The translations under genes and the position numbers were made by a program. From contig JAFQJB010000024.1 in the NCBI GenBank assembly GCA_017397305.1, positions 1-58,818 of the forward strand: DNA of 58,818 nucleotides. The letters are read 5' to 3'. Shown piece after piece: positions 26,459 to 36,070 of the stretch. The notes under the pieces are model-generated. The model was not told where the DNA came from. It searched no databases and saw only the letters and a list, made by a program, of their open reading frames with translations. The stretch is from Clostridia bacterium. GTDB lineage: Bacteria; Bacillota; Clostridia; Christensenellales; Borkfalkiaceae. Every line of letters begins with the position of its first letter. Position 1 is the first letter of the stretch.

Positions 26459-27892
26459 ATGAAATTTAACGATTTGAATTGGCAAAAAAGTATGAGACTA
26501 ACTACCGATTATAACAATATGATGAGTGAATATGTCGGTGAAAAGGAAGGTTTTACTGAAAAAGACCTTTTAGATAGTGAAATTATAGCAAAAAAAGCAT
26601 TTGAAATTGTAGAGGGTGGTCGTGGCACGGGAATGATGGGTTGGACAGACCTTCCTTATAACCAAGACGACGTTGTTGAAGACATAATCGCAACTGCTGA
26701 AGATATTAAAAACAAGTTTGATAATTTTGTTGTTTTAGGCATTGGTGGTTCAGCGTTGGGTCCCATAGCGGTTTTCCAAGCGCTTTGCCATTTAAGACAC
26801 AACGAATTGCCTAAGGAAGTTAGAAAAGCGCCCAAACTTTACGTGGAAGACAACGTTGACCCCGAAAGAATGAACGCGCTACTTGACGTTATCGATTTGG
26901 AAAAGACCATGTTTAACGTCGTTACAAAGAGTGGTTCTACAAGCGAAACCATGTCACAATATCTTATCATTATGGATATTTTGAAGAAAAAGTTTGGCGA
27001 CAAGGCAAAAGACCATATGATTGCAACCACTTCTATGAGTAAGGGTAACCTTATTAAAATCGCCAAGGCTGAAGGGCTTAAAACATTCTACATTCCCGAC
27101 GGCGTTGGCGGAAGATTTTCCGAACTTTGTCCCGTTGGTTTGCTTCCCGCTGCCGTTGTTGGCGTAGATATTAAAGAACTTCTTGCAGGCGCAAGATATA
27201 TGGACGAAATTTGCAAGACCAGTGAATTAAAGAAAAACCCCGCACTTATCGGTGCACTTTTACAATATTTATCAATCGGTCGCGGTAAAAACATTTCAGT
27301 TATGATGCCGTATGCCGACAGCCTAAAATATATTGCCGACTGGTATTGTCAGTTGTGGGGCGAAAGTTTAGGTAAGGCGGATAGCCTTGACGGACAAAAA
27401 GTATATGCTGGTCAAACCCCGGTTAAAGCACTTGGCGTTACCGACCAACACTCTCAAGTTCAACTTTATAGAGAAGGACCTTTCGATAAGGTTATCACCA
27501 TAATCGGTGTGGAAAAATTCCGTTCGGACGTTACGATTAGTGACGGATGTGAAGATATTCCCGACGTAAACTTCTTGTGCAAACACACAATGAGCGAACT
27601 TATCAACACCGAAAGAAAGGCAACCGAATATGCATTGACTACGGCAAATCGCCTAAATTACACCATTATGCTTCCCGAAGTTAACGCGTTTACTATCGGT
27701 GAACTTTTGTATTTGTTTGAAATGCAAACTGCATATACCGGCGCAATGCTTAATATTGATACCTTTAACCAACCCGGTGTTGAGGGCGGAAAGAACGCAA
27801 CTTACGCATTGTTTGGCAGAAAAGGTTACGAGAGCACGAAGGAAGAAATGAATTCTGCTCGTCAAAAAAAGGAAGATTATATTTGTCGATAA
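26459..27892 (+). CDS. pgi: Glucose-6-phosphate isomerase
   Basis: A 477-residue PGI that interconverts glucose-6- and fructose-6-phosphate. Motifs are VVLGIGGSALGP, TKSGSTSETM, GGRFSELCPVGLLP, LWGESLGKAD and HSQVQLYREGP. The ribosome site is AGAGAGG. It is the first gene of the glycogen operon; glgB starts directly after its stop codon. This ties the hexose-phosphate pool to glycogen flux. Confidence 0.96.
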   Translation: MKFNDLNWQKSMRLTTDYNNMMSEYVGEKEGFTEKDLLDSEIIAKKAFEIVEGGRGTGMMGWTDLPYNQDDVVEDIIATAEDIKNKFDNFVVLGIGGSALGPIAVFQALCHLRHNELPKEVRKAPKLYVEDNVDPERMNALLDVIDLEKTMFNVVTKSGSTSETMSQYLIIMDILKKKFGDKAKDHMIATTSMSKGNLIKIAKAEGLKTFYIPDGVGGRFSELCPVGLLPAAVVGVDIKELLAGARYMDEICKTSELKKNPALIGALLQYLSIGRGKNISVMMPYADSLKYIADWYCQLWGESLGKADSLDGQKVYAGQTPVKALGVTDQHSQVQLYREGPFDKVITIIGVEKFRSDVTISDGCEDIPDVNFLCKHTMSELINTERKATEYALTTANRLNYTIMLPEVNAFTIGELLYLFEMQTAYTGAMLNIDTFNQPGVEGGKNATYALFGRKGYESTKEEMNSARQKKEDYICR

Positions 27893-29776
27893 ATGATGAA
27901 GAAAACAAGTTCTAACAAAAACGATTTGCCGTTATACTTATTCCATCAAGGTACGAATTATTATGCCTATGACTTTATGGGCGCCCACTTTGTGAGAAAA
28001 GGGGGTAAATCGGGTGTAATTTTTCGCGTTTGGGCTCCTCATGCCGAGTCGGTTTCGGTAGTTGGCGATTTTAATGGCTGGGACAAGTCGGCTTGCGTTA
28101 TGCAAAGAATAAGCGACGGTGGTATTTTTGAGACCTTTATCGAAGGGCTTAAAGAATATGATACGTATAAGTATGCGGTGACGGGGGGCGGAAAAACCGT
28201 TCTTAAAGCTGACCCTTATGCTTTCCATTCGGAAACACCGCCGTATACCGCTTCAAAACTTTATAAACTTAACGGGTATAAGTGGCACGATGAGGAATAT
28301 CTTAAAAATAGGGTTGCACCTTATTCTGCGCCAGTAAACATCTATGAAGTTAACCTTGCATCGTGGAAAAAACACGAAGACGGCAGTTATTATACCTATC
28401 GTGAACTGGCAAAAGAACTTGTTGCATACGTTAAAAAAATGGGCTATACCCACGTGGAGTTTATGCCCGTTGCAGAATATCCGTTCGACGGCTCTTGGGG
28501 GTATCAAGTAACAGGTTATTACGCGATGTCTTCAAGGTTTGGGACACCCAAAGATTTTATGTATCTTATCGACCAGTGTCATAAGAGTGGAATTGGCGTT
28601 ATTGTGGACTGGGTTCCCGCGCATTTCCCAAAAGACGAGCATGGTTTGTATGAGTTTGACGGCTCTTATTGTTATGAAAATCAAGGCTGGGACAGAAGGG
28701 AACACAAAGGCTGGGGAACAAGGGTGTTCGATTGGGGCAGAAACGAAGTTCAGTCCTTTTTAATCTCCAACGCAGTTTTTATGTTTGAAAAATTCCACGT
28801 CGACGGACTAAGGGTTGATGCAGTCGCATCAATGTTGTACCTTGACTACGATAAAAAACCGGGCGAGTGGATACCCAACGAGCAAGGTGGCAACTATAAT
28901 TTAGAAGCCATTGCCTTTTTCAAAAAGTTAAACGGCGTTGTGTTTGGCAAGTTTTCAAATATTATGATGATTGCCGAAGAATCAACTGCATTTTCAATGA
29001 TAACTAAACCCGCTCATATGGGTGGTTTAGGATTTAACTTTAAGTGGAATATGGGTTGGATGAACGATACGCTATCGTATATGGAATGTGACCCGTATTT
29101 TAGGTCGCATAACCACGATAAATTGACCTTTTCGATGTGTTATGCGTTTACCGAAAATTACGTGCTACCAATTTCACACGATGAAGTCGTTCACGGCAAA
29201 AAATCTTTGATTGATAAAATGCACGGCGATAATTATCAAAAATTTTGCTCGGTGCGTTCGTATATGATGTTTCAATTTGCCCACCCCGGTAAAAAACTCA
29301 ATTTTATGGGTAACGAGTTTGGTCAGTATAGGGAATGGGACTATGAAAACGGACTGGAATTTTTTATGCTAGACTTTGATTTGCATAAAAAACTTCATAA
29401 ATTCACAAAAGATTTGAACTGTTTTTATAAAAACAACAAACCGCTTTACGAAATTGAAGATTCGTGGGACGGATTTAGTTGGATAGGCGTTGACGAACGC
29501 AATTCAAACACTCTTTCATTCGTTAGAACTGATAAGAGCGGAAATCAAGTAGTGACATTATTTAACTTTTCGGGCAATGATATATGCGACTATTTGCTAG
29601 GACTAGATGAAGGGGAATATAAAATAGCGCTCTGTTCGGACGATAAAAAATACGGCGGACAAGGTATGGTTAAACGTAAGATTTATAAAACCATTCCTTG
29701 CGAGTGTCACGGGAAAAAGCAAGCAATTAAAATCAATTTACCAAAGTTTAGCGCTGTATATTTAATTAAGGGATAA
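27893..29776 (+). CDS. glgB: 1,4-alpha-glucan branching enzyme
   Basis: 627 residues. An N-terminal CBM48 domain (about 35-125, VWAPHAESVSVVGDFNGW) precedes a GH13 barrel. The catalytic nucleophile is Asp309 (DGLRVDAV), the acid Glu362 (MIAEEST), and the third acidic residue lies in PISHDEVVHGK. A beta-sandwich domain closes the chain. It begins directly after pgi (TAAATG) without a strong ribosome site, so translation is probably coupled. Confidence 0.96.
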   Translation: MMKKTSSNKNDLPLYLFHQGTNYYAYDFMGAHFVRKGGKSGVIFRVWAPHAESVSVVGDFNGWDKSACVMQRISDGGIFETFIEGLKEYDTYKYAVTGGGKTVLKADPYAFHSETPPYTASKLYKLNGYKWHDEEYLKNRVAPYSAPVNIYEVNLASWKKHEDGSYYTYRELAKELVAYVKKMGYTHVEFMPVAEYPFDGSWGYQVTGYYAMSSRFGTPKDFMYLIDQCHKSGIGVIVDWVPAHFPKDEHGLYEFDGSYCYENQGWDRREHKGWGTRVFDWGRNEVQSFLISNAVFMFEKFHVDGLRVDAVASMLYLDYDKKPGEWIPNEQGGNYNLEAIAFFKKLNGVVFGKFSNIMMIAEESTAFSMITKPAHMGGLGFNFKWNMGWMNDTLSYMECDPYFRSHNHDKLTFSMCYAFTENYVLPISHDEVVHGKKSLIDKMHGDNYQKFCSVRSYMMFQFAHPGKKLNFMGNEFGQYREWDYENGLEFFMLDFDLHKKLHKFTKDLNCFYKNNKPLYEIEDSWDGFSWIGVDERNSNTLSFVRTDKSGNQVVTLFNFSGNDICDYLLGLDEGEYKIALCSDDKKYGGQGMVKRKIYKTIPCECHGKKQAIKINLPKFSAVYLIKG

Positions 29777-29794
29777 TCTCAAAGGAGAATTTAT

Positions 29795-30997
29795 ATGATA
29801 AGGAAGAAAAAATGTGTTGCAATGCTCCTAGCGGGCGGACAAGGAAGTAGGCTTTATGCTTTGACTAGCATAATTGCTAAACCTGCGGTTTCTTTTGGCG
29901 GTAAGTATAGAATTATCGACTTTCCGCTATCAAACTGCGTTAATTCGGGCATTGATACCGTTGGTGTACTAACCCAGTATCAACCCATGCTACTTAACTC
30001 TTACATTGGCAACGGACAACCTTGGGACCTTGACAGAACTTTCGGTGGTGTTCATACACTCCCGCCATATCAAGGCAAAACCTCGTCCGACTGGTATAAG
30101 GGCACGGCAAACGCAATCTATCAAAACTTAAGGTTTATCAATCAGTTTGACCCTGATTACGTGCTTATTTTGTCGGGCGACCACATTTATAAAATGAACT
30201 ATTCGTTAATGATAAACTATCATATTCTAAACGGAGCCGACTGCACGATTGCAGCAATAGACGTTCCTATTGAAGAAGCGTCAAGATTTGGTATTCTTAA
30301 CACTAGGGAAGATGGAAGCATTTACGAGTTTGAGGAAAAACCCAAAAAACCCAAGTCAACACTTGCATCAATGGGTATTTACGTGTTCTCAGCTAAAAAA
30401 CTTCAACAATATCTTGAAGAGGATAGCGTTAACCCCAATTCTTCTAACGATTTTGGTAAAGATATTCTTCCAAGAATGCTATCTTGTGGCGAAAAAATGA
30501 TGGCTTATAGATTTGAAGGGTACTGGAAGGACGTTGGAACAATCGAATCGCTATATGAAGCAAATATGGACTTGCTCGGCGATAATCCCAAGTTCGACGT
30601 TACAGATTCTAGCTGGAAAATTCAGTCAAGAAGCCCGCTTGCACCTCCTCAATATATTGGTGATGATGCAAAAATCGATAATAGTATTATTATGTCGGGT
30701 TGTGAAATTTTCGGCAACGTAGAAAATTCCGTATTGTCAAGTGCGGTTACCGTTAAAAAAGGTGCCGTTGTTAAAAATAGTATAATAATGGCGGACGTTA
30801 CCATTGAAGAAGACGCAGTGATTGAGTATTCTATCATAGACGAAGGCACTATTGTTAAAAAGGGTGCAAAGGTAGGTTCTCCCAAAGATGCGGGCAAGGG
30901 CATTGCCGTGCTCAGCCGTGGAATTGAGATTGGCGAAGGCGCCGTTATTGATGGTGGCGCAATGGTTGATAAGAGTGTTGCAAAGGAGGGAAAGTAA
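29795..30997 (+). CDS. glgC: Glucose-1-phosphate adenylyltransferase, catalytic subunit
   Basis: 400 residues. The nucleotide-binding loop [41 protein letters not shown] and [10 protein letters not shown] are the ADP-glucose pyrophosphorylase signatures. A left-handed beta-helix follows in the C-terminal third. A strong SD (AAAGGAG) precedes it. It pairs with glgD, as in other Firmicutes. Confidence 0.96.
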   Translation: MIRKKKCVAMLLAGGQGSRLYALTSIIAKPAVSFGGKYRIIDFPLSNCVNSGIDTVGVLTQYQPMLLNSYIGNGQPWDLDRTFGGVHTLPPYQGKTSSDWYKGTANAIYQNLRFINQFDPDYVLILSGDHIYKMNYSLMINYHILNGADCTIAAIDVPIEEASRFGILNTREDGSIYEFEEKPKKPKSTLASMGIYVFSAKKLQQYLEEDSVNPNSSNDFGKDILPRMLSCGEKMMAYRFEGYWKDVGTIESLYEANMDLLGDNPKFDVTDSSWKIQSRSPLAPPQYIGDDAKIDNSIIMSGCEIFGNVENSVLSSAVTVKKGAVVKNSIIMADVTIEEDAVIEYSIIDEGTIVKKGAKVGSPKDAGKGIAVLSRGIEIGEGAVIDGGAMVDKSVAKEGK

Positions 30998-32110
30998 ATG
31001 AGAGCAGTTGGTATTATATTTTCAAATATTCACGATGACAACGTGCCAGAACTCGTTAGAGAGAGAACGTTAGGTTCAATTCCCTTTGGCGGAAGATATA
31101 GACTTATCGACTTTCCGCTGTCAAATATGGTCAATTCTGGCATAGATACGGTCGGCATTATCACAAAAAGTAACTATCAATCGCTTATGGACCACGTTGG
31201 TAGTGGTAAAGATTGGGACCTTGCAAGAAAGGACGGTGGTGTAATTATCCTTCCGCCGTACGGTAATAACGCAAACAGCAGTCTTTATACTTCACGTCTT
31301 GAGGCGCTTAAAGGTATAACCAACTTCTTGTTTAGAGCGGACGAAGAATACGTTGTAATGACCGATTGCGACGCTGTAAGTAGAATAAACTATAACGACG
31401 TTATTGAGTATCATATAAGAAATAAAGCCGATATCACTATCGTTTATAAAAAACTTGAAAAGCAAGAGTATTTTACTAAAAATGCTACCACTTTTGATAT
31501 TGAAAAGGGCAGGATTACGGGTGTAAAATATTTTGAACACGTTGTAGACGAAGATGCAAACGTGTGCACCAACGTTTTTGTTATGAAAAAATCACTTTTG
31601 CAAAACATAGTTATTGAAAGCATTTCTCATAACAAACATCACTTTATGGAAGATATAGTATCTGCAAACCTTAAGGGTATGAAGATTATGGGATACGAAC
31701 ATAAAGGATTTTATGCTGGTATAACGTCGCTTCAAGCATATTTTGACAGTAACATGAAACTTCTCGATAAAGACGTTAAACACGAAGTCTTTGGCGATAG
31801 AAGTGTATTTACAAAAATTCGTGACTCCGCACCCACAAAGTACGGAAAGAGTGCAATTATCAAAAATTCTATGATTGCCGACGGCTGTATTATCGAGGGT
31901 GAAGTTGAGAACAGTATTATATTTAGAAACGTAAAAGTCGCTAGAGGCGCGGTTGTTAAAAATAGTATTATTATGCAAAACACCGTGCTTGGCGAAAATA
32001 GTACACTTAACTGCATTATTGCCGATAAAAACGTTGTTATTAGGGATAGAAAGGTGCTTTCGGGCAGTGAAAATCATCCTTTCTATATCGGCAAAGGCAT
32101 TATGATTTAA
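30998..32110 (+). CDS. glgD: Glucose-1-phosphate adenylyltransferase, GlgD subunit
   Basis: 370 residues homologous to GlgC but with a degraded catalytic start: RAVGIIFSNIHDD replaces the GGxGxRL loop. This is typical of the regulatory GlgD partner. PFGGRYRLIDFPLSNMVNSGID and the C-terminal beta-helix (IIKNSMIADGCIIEG) remain. Its ATG follows the glgC stop with no gap; the SD lies inside glgC. Confidence 0.94.
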   Translation: MRAVGIIFSNIHDDNVPELVRERTLGSIPFGGRYRLIDFPLSNMVNSGIDTVGIITKSNYQSLMDHVGSGKDWDLARKDGGVIILPPYGNNANSSLYTSRLEALKGITNFLFRADEEYVVMTDCDAVSRINYNDVIEYHIRNKADITIVYKKLEKQEYFTKNATTFDIEKGRITGVKYFEHVVDEDANVCTNVFVMKKSLLQNIVIESISHNKHHFMEDIVSANLKGMKIMGYEHKGFYAGITSLQAYFDSNMKLLDKDVKHEVFGDRSVFTKIRDSAPTKYGKSAIIKNSMIADGCIIEGEVENSIIFRNVKVARGAVVKNSIIMQNTVLGENSTLNCIIADKNVVIRDRKVLSGSENHPFYIGKGIMI

Positions 32111-32119
32111 GGAGAATTT

Positions 32120-33625
32120 ATGGCAGAAACTTCAAAAAGAGCATACAAAAAACGTGGTAGGAGTATTATCAAAACCAAAAAACTACCCGAAATTAAAGTT
32201 GTTCAAAAAAAGAAAATTATATTTTTAGGCTCGGAAGCAGCACCTTTTATTGCAACTGGTGGACTTGCTGACGTTATGGGCTCGCTCCCAAAATCGCTTG
32301 CTAAAAACAAGAATCTTGACGTCAGTGTGATTTTGCCTATGTATAGCGCTATTAAGGCGGAGTATAGGGAAAAGTTTAAGTTTATAACAAGCTTTAACGT
32401 GTCGGTTGCTTGGCGCTTGCAATATTGCGGGGTATTCTTTTATGAATATCAGGGCGTAAAATTCTATTTTCTTGACAACGAATATTATTTCAAGAGAGAG
32501 GGCAACATTTATGGGTTCTACGACGACGGGGAAAGATTTTCATTTTTCTCTAGAGCGGCGCTAGATACCATTGCCCGTCTAAATATTTATCCCGACGTTT
32601 TGCACTGCAACGATTGGCAAACTTCGGCATCGATAATATTCTTGAAAGGAATGTATTATAACGACGAAAACTTTAGGAAAATCAAGACGGTTTTAAGTAT
32701 TCATAATATAGAATATCAAGGTGTATTCGGTATGGATACTTTCTCGGACGTTTTCGGTTTTTCGGAATCTATTAGGCCTCAAGTAGAATTTAACGGCGCG
32801 GTTAACCTTATGAAAGGCGCAATCGAAATGACCGACATTTTGTCCACCGTAAGCCCAACCTATGCCGAAGAGATAAAGGAAAGTTTTTATGCACACGGAC
32901 TAGAAAATATTATCAATAGAAACGCGCATAAACTCTACGGAATTTTGAACGGCATCGATATCGACTATTATAATCCTGAAACGGATAAGTGCTTGTTTAG
33001 TAATTATTCGGCTAGCGATTTATCGGGGAAAGCGGTATGTAAGGCTGAACTACAAAAAATGATTGGACTACCTGTGAGGGAAGACGTTCCAATTATTGCC
33101 GTTATTTCAAGACTTGTTTCGCATAAAGGCTTAGATTTAATAAAAGAAGTTATTGAAAGTTTGCTAACTAGCGACGTTCAAGTGGTAATCTTGGGTAAAG
33201 GCGAGACTGCGTATGAAAATTTCTTCACCGCAATCGCTAATTCTTATAAGGGCAAATGTGCGACGATAATTGCTTACAATCAAGATTTGTCGAGGAAAAT
33301 TTATTCTGGTGCGGATATTTTCTTGATGCCGTCTAAGAGTGAACCTTGTGGACTTTCTCAAATGATTGCAAGTAGGTATGGAACAGTGCCCGTTGTTAGA
33401 GAAACTGGCGGGCTTAACGACAGCATAAAGGCGTATACGGGTGTTAAGGGTAACGGATTTACCTTCCACGACTATAATGCTCACGATATGCTTTACGTTA
33501 TTAACGAAGCGATAAGGACGTTTAATGATAAGAACGCGTGGAAAGACGTGCAAAACCGCGCGATGACAACCGACTTCTCTTGGAGAATTCAAGCGGGAGA
33601 ATATGAGAAATTATACAACAAATAA
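32120..33625 (+). CDS. glgA: Glycogen synthase (GT5)
   Basis: 501 residues with a basic N-terminal extension of about 32 residues before the first beta strand. GT-B fold marks are GSEAAPFIATGGLADVMGSLP, HCNDWQTS, ISRLVSHKGLDLI and MPSKSEPCGLSQMIASRYGT (the donor-binding E-x7-E region). The usual KxGGL lysine is replaced by Ala (ATGGL). It adds glucose from ADP-glucose to glycogen. The SD is AAGGAG. Confidence 0.94.
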   Translation: MAETSKRAYKKRGRSIIKTKKLPEIKVVQKKKIIFLGSEAAPFIATGGLADVMGSLPKSLAKNKNLDVSVILPMYSAIKAEYREKFKFITSFNVSVAWRLQYCGVFFYEYQGVKFYFLDNEYYFKREGNIYGFYDDGERFSFFSRAALDTIARLNIYPDVLHCNDWQTSASIIFLKGMYYNDENFRKIKTVLSIHNIEYQGVFGMDTFSDVFGFSESIRPQVEFNGAVNLMKGAIEMTDILSTVSPTYAEEIKESFYAHGLENIINRNAHKLYGILNGIDIDYYNPETDKCLFSNYSASDLSGKAVCKAELQKMIGLPVREDVPIIAVISRLVSHKGLDLIKEVIESLLTSDVQVVILGKGETAYENFFTAIANSYKGKCATIIAYNQDLSRKIYSGADIFLMPSKSEPCGLSQMIASRYGTVPVVRETGGLNDSIKAYTGVKGNGFTFHDYNAHDMLYVINEAIRTFNDKNAWKDVQNRAMTTDFSWRIQAGEYEKLYNK

Positions 33626-33645
33626 CAATTAAAAGGACTTGAATT

Positions 33646-36069
33646 ATGGTTACTATGACAGAAAAAGATGCAGTTAGTTTGATTAGGAGTAAACTTTCAA
33701 AGTATTTCGGTGTTACTCCTAAAGAGGCTAGCAAAGAACAAATTTACAAAGCAGTCGTTATGTGCGTTAGGGATATGCTCCTTGAAAAACGTAGCGCATT
33801 CAACAAAAAGTATAGGGAGCAAGGCGGAAAACGTGTTTATTATCTATGCATGGAATTCTTGCTCGGTCAATCGCTCAAAAACAACGCTTATAACCTAAGC
33901 ATTAGCGAGGCTTTCGATAGCGCATTAAAGAAAGAATTTAATTGCTCGATGGAAGAACTTTACGAGATTGAACCCGATGCTGGTCTTGGCAACGGCGGTC
34001 TCGGTAGACTTGCAGCATGCTTTATGGACGCTTTGGCAAGCCAAAACTATCCCGCAATGGGCTATTCTATTAGATACGAATACGGCTTGTTTAAGCAAAA
34101 AATCGTTGACGGCTGGCAAATTGAACTTCCTGATATTTGGCTTCCCGGTGGCGAAGTTTGGCTTACACAAAGACTTGATAAAACTTTTAAGGTTAAATTT
34201 GACGGACACATCAAAGAACACTGGAATGAAAACGGCTGTTATATAGAGCACATTGACGCAAAAGAAATCGAAGCCGTTGCTTATGATATGATGATATCTG
34301 GTAAAGATAGTGACGCCGTTTCGGTTTTGAGGCTTTGGAAAGCACAAAATATCCGCGATTTCGATATGAAAACCTTCTCGCAAGGCGATTATATGAGAAG
34401 TATGCAAGAAGATAACGAAGCCGATTTAATTTCTAAGGTGTTATATCCTTCGGATAACCATTTTGAAGGTAAATCTTTACGTTTAAAACAACAATATTTG
34501 CTTGTTTCGGCAACCTTGCAAGATATCGTAAAAGACCACGAAAAACGTTATGGTTCGCTTTCGACCTTGCCCGATAAAGCATCAATTCACATCAACGACA
34601 CTCACCCCGCACTTTGTATTCCCGAACTTATGAGAATATTGATTGACGAACGTGGGTTTAGTTGGGACGATGCGTGGAGCATTGTAACAAGAACGGTTGC
34701 ATACACCAACCACACTGTTATGAGCGAAGCACTTGAAAAGTGGAGCGAAGACCTCATTGCAAGAAGACTTCCTAGAATTCATATGATTTTAAGGGAAATC
34801 AACCAAAGATTTTGCGGTCAAATGTGGGATAGATTCCCAGGGGATTGGGATAAAATCGACAGAATGAGCATTTTCTCGCACAATCAAATCAAAATGGCAA
34901 ACTTGAGTGTAATTGCATCTCATACCGTTAACGGTGTTTCGGCACTTCACAGTGACATCATAAAAGAAAGCATTTTTAAAGATTTTTATGATATTTATCC
35001 CGAAAAATTCACCAACGTAACCAATGGTATCGCTCATAGACGTTGGCTTTGTCAATCTAACCCCGAACTTTGTTCGCTCTTAAATGAAACTATAGGCGAC
35101 GGATACGTTAAAGATGCGGGGAGGCTTATCGATTTTAGAAAGTTTGAAAACGATACGGCAGTTCTTAAGAGATTAAACGAGATAAAACAAATCAAAAAAC
35201 GTCAATTCTGCGAGTATGCAAATAAAAGGCAAGGTGTTGTAATCGACCCCAATTCTATGTTTGACGTTCAAGCAAAAAGACTGCACGAGTATAAGCGTCA
35301 ACTTATGAACGCATTGTACATTATTTCAATCTATAACGAATTAAAAGAAAATCCCGACCTTGAAATGACACCAAAAACCTTTATTTTTGGTGCGAAAGCA
35401 GCGCCCGGATACTATTTTGCAAAACAAGTTATTAAACTTATTTGTGCTTTAAGCGCAGATATTAGAAAAAATCCCAAGATAAACAAGAAACTTAACGTTG
35501 TTTATATGGAAGATTATTGCGTAACCATGGCTGAAAAGCTTATGCCCGCAACTGAAATTAGTGAACAAATTTCTCAAGCGGGTAAAGAGGCAAGTGGTAC
35601 GGGTAATATGAAGTTTATGATAAACGGTGCGCTAACAATCGGTACGCTAGACGGCGCAAACGTTGAAATGCGTGAGGCTTGTGGTGACGAAAATATTTTC
35701 ATCTTTGGTTTAACCGCAAAAGAGGTCGATAAAATGTGGGCACATGGCTATAATGCTTCAAGTTTTTATGCGGACAACAAAAAACTTGAAAAGGTTATTA
35801 ATGCCCTAAATCGCGGCTTTAATGGTGAAACTTTTGGCGACATTGCCCAATACTTGTTAACCGGAAGCCCCATTGCCGACCCGTATATGTGCCTTGCGGA
35901 CTTTGGTTCGTTCTGCGATATACATGAAAGGGCAGACCAAGTTTACCTTAATAAACTTGACTGGGCTAAAAAGAGCCTTAACAATATTGCAACCGCTGGT
36001 ATTTTTGCAAGCGACCGCAGTATTAGAGAATATGCTGACAGAATTTGGAGACTTAAAAGGATAGATTAG
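33646..36069 (+). CDS. glgP: Glycogen/maltodextrin phosphorylase
   Basis: 807 residues, GT35. Motifs include EPDAGLGNGGLGRLAACFMDALA, NDTHPALCIPELMRILID, VTNGIAHRRWL and the pyridoxal-phosphate lysine in GTGNMKFMINGALTIGTLDGA. It releases glucose-1-phosphate from glycogen, opposite to glgA in the same operon. The SD AAAGGA precedes the first of two near ATGs. Confidence 0.96.
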   Translation: MVTMTEKDAVSLIRSKLSKYFGVTPKEASKEQIYKAVVMCVRDMLLEKRSAFNKKYREQGGKRVYYLCMEFLLGQSLKNNAYNLSISEAFDSALKKEFNCSMEELYEIEPDAGLGNGGLGRLAACFMDALASQNYPAMGYSIRYEYGLFKQKIVDGWQIELPDIWLPGGEVWLTQRLDKTFKVKFDGHIKEHWNENGCYIEHIDAKEIEAVAYDMMISGKDSDAVSVLRLWKAQNIRDFDMKTFSQGDYMRSMQEDNEADLISKVLYPSDNHFEGKSLRLKQQYLLVSATLQDIVKDHEKRYGSLSTLPDKASIHINDTHPALCIPELMRILIDERGFSWDDAWSIVTRTVAYTNHTVMSEALEKWSEDLIARRLPRIHMILREINQRFCGQMWDRFPGDWDKIDRMSIFSHNQIKMANLSVIASHTVNGVSALHSDIIKESIFKDFYDIYPEKFTNVTNGIAHRRWLCQSNPELCSLLNETIGDGYVKDAGRLIDFRKFENDTAVLKRLNEIKQIKKRQFCEYANKRQGVVIDPNSMFDVQAKRLHEYKRQLMNALYIISIYNELKENPDLEMTPKTFIFGAKAAPGYYFAKQVIKLICALSADIRKNPKINKKLNVVYMEDYCVTMAEKLMPATEISEQISQAGKEASGTGNMKFMINGALTIGTLDGANVEMREACGDENIFIFGLTAKEVDKMWAHGYNASSFYADNKKLEKVINALNRGFNGETFGDIAQYLLTGSPIADPYMCLADFGSFCDIHERADQVYLNKLDWAKKSLNNIATAGIFASDRSIREYADRIWRLKRID

Positions 36070-36070
36070 T

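Noticed and set aside
33164..33592. Antisense open frames of 100-160 codons inside glgA, glgP, glgD, nusB/folD and others
   Set aside because: They mirror the codon pattern of the sense gene, have no ribosome sites or recognisable domains, and lie fully inside well-supported genes.
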